DNA of 64,000 nucleotides from Bacteroidota bacterium (GTDB lineage: Bacteria; Bacteroidota; Bacteroidia; Bacteroidales; Prolixibacteraceae). The notes beneath the pieces are model-generated. The model was not told where the DNA came from, searched no databases, and worked only from the letters and a program-made list of their open reading frames with translations. The stretch spans positions 1 to 64,000 of the forward strand of contig JAEYNZ010000144.1 in the NCBI GenBank assembly GCA_023412195.1, given 5' to 3'. Below, in pieces: positions 63,029 to 64,000 of the stretch. Every line of letters starts with the position of its first letter. The stretch's first letter is position 1. The position numbers and the translations under genes were made by a program.

Positions 63029-64000
63029 ATGAAAAACAAAATTCTTTTTTTATTAGCTGCTGTAGTCTGTATTATGACAATCTCATGCAACAGGAAACCG
63101 GCAACAGATCTTTCGGAAACTGCGTTTATTCCGGTTCCTGCTTCCGTAACTGCAGATGGCGGCACATTTACATTTGATAATTCCATTGCTGTATTTTATC
63201 ATGAAAATACAGAAGGCCTTAAACAAATCGGAGGATTTATGGCTGGTGAAATAAACCGGATATTTAATTTTCTGCCCAGAGTGGTTGAAGTGAGTGAAAT
63301 GCCCCGCAGAAAAGGTATTTATCTGGTGCCTCCGGTAAATGAGGAGAATTTGGGCAATGAAGGCTATATTCTCACCCTTGGCAAGAACATGATAACAATT
63401 ACGGCAAACAGTCCTGCCGGTTATTTTTATGGTGTACAGACCCTGCTGCAGGTTCTGCCTGCTGATGGCCGCCGGACAGGTTCAGCTGACCTGGCAACAG
63501 GTACCATTCACGACTTCCCCGCTTATGAATACCGTGGAGCTATGCTCGATGTTGCGAGGCACTTCTTTAAAGTGGAGGACGTAAAACGATATATCGATTT
63601 TCTGGCAACATACAAAATGAACGCACTTCATCTGCACCTTTCAGATGACCAGGGCTGGCGCATTGAAATCAAATCATGGCCAAATCTTACTGAAATAGGG
63701 GGAAGCACCCAGGTAGGCGGCGGTGAGGGTGGTTTTTATACCCAGGAAGATTATGCTGAAATCGTCCGGTATGCGCAATCAAAATTCATCACCATTATTC
63801 CTGAAATTGATATGCCGGGGCATACAAATTCGGCACTTGCATCCTATCCTGAACTTAACTGCGATGGTAAGGCAACAGAATTATATACAGGAACAAAAGT
63901 GGGATTCAGCACCCTTTGCACCGGAAAAGAGATTACCTATCAGTTTGTCGGCGATGTGGTCCGTGAAATTGCTGCATTAACACCGGGCCCTTTTTTCCAT
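63029..64000 (+). CDS. GH20 beta-N-acetylhexosaminidase lipoprotein, 5' part
   Basis: An uninterrupted reading frame from ATG 63029 to the window edge (324 codons, no stop). It begins with a lipoprotein signal (MKNKILFLLAAVVCIMTISC, lipobox ISC). Residues ~33-150 are the GH20b domain (FIPVPASVTADGGTFTF, GYFYGVQTLLQVLP), and the TIM barrel follows with YRGAMLDVARHFF, LHLHLSDDQGWRIEIK and IIPEIDMPGHTNSAL. The catalytic Asp-Glu pair (usually HxGGDE) lies just beyond the window. It removes terminal GlcNAc or GalNAc from glycans. Confidence 0.93.
   Translation, partial: MKNKILFLLAAVVCIMTISCNRKPATDLSETAFIPVPASVTADGGTFTFDNSIAVFYHENTEGLKQIGGFMAGEINRIFNFLPRVVEVSEMPRRKGIYLVPPVNEENLGNEGYILTLGKNMITITANSPAGYFYGVQTLLQVLPADGRRTGSADLATGTIHDFPAYEYRGAMLDVARHFFKVEDVKRYIDFLATYKMNALHLHLSDDQGWRIEIKSWPNLTEIGGSTQVGGGEGGFYTQEDYAEIVRYAQSKFITIIPEIDMPGHTNSALASYPELNCDGKATELYTGTKVGFSTLCTGKEITYQFVGDVVREIAALTPGPFFH

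Overview
The window reads as a chromosomal segment from a Bacteroidota bacterium, most likely a Bacteroidales/Marinilabiliales-type polysaccharide degrader. Support comes from a SusC/SusD pair, many signal-peptide and lipoprotein glycan hydrolases, several TAnnTTTG-type -7 boxes in place of clear Shine-Dalgarno sites, a DUF2027-Smr protein and a LytS-like hybrid kinase. I saw no tRNA, rRNA, CRISPR array or complete insertion sequence.

1-28.4 kb is mostly housekeeping. It opens with the 5' end of a group II intron lodged on the terminator of the RNase P RNA gene. Then come Smr, queA, a hybrid histidine kinase, pepD, a secreted esterase, a patatin, a minus-strand repair group (flavoprotein, AlkD, RarA, YjbQ), murB, mltG, a flavodiiron protein, yaaA, an eight-haem TPR lipoprotein, a MITE-like palindromic element, a saccharopine-dehydrogenase-like enzyme, htpG, a class V aminotransferase and iorAB.

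28.4-50.7 kb, all on the plus strand, is a large glycan-utilisation region. It holds a BNR/sialidase-like protein, a GH5-like enzyme, a CE15 esterase fused to a TIM-barrel hydrolase, a four-carbon acid sugar kinase, an amber-interrupted carbohydrate-binding gene, a DUF1080 protein, a DUF5060 hydrolase, GH2, two GH43 lipoproteins, SusC/SusD, the decayed tail of a second SusD, and a GH76-GH43 fusion. No regulator for it is visible. The enzymes would cut a branched heteropolysaccharide outside the cell and in the periplasm, SusC/D would import oligosaccharides, and the sugar-acid kinase would feed products into metabolism.

50.8-62.2 kb, minus strand, is a tightly packed biosynthetic operon. It encodes an SDR, a nucleotide-sugar epimerase, a striking glycosidase-epimerase fusion, a zinc-type dehydrogenase, a Gfo/Idh/MocA dehydrogenase, a GT4 glycosyltransferase, three CgeB-like glycosyltransferases and a CmoB-like (TIGR04290-type) methyltransferase. 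It looks like a pathway for a small decorated glycan or glycoconjugate. No polymerase, flippase or exporter is present, so the product is unknown; this is the best candidate here for an undescribed system. The window ends with a small conserved protein and the first part of a GH20 hexosaminidase lipoprotein cut by the edge.
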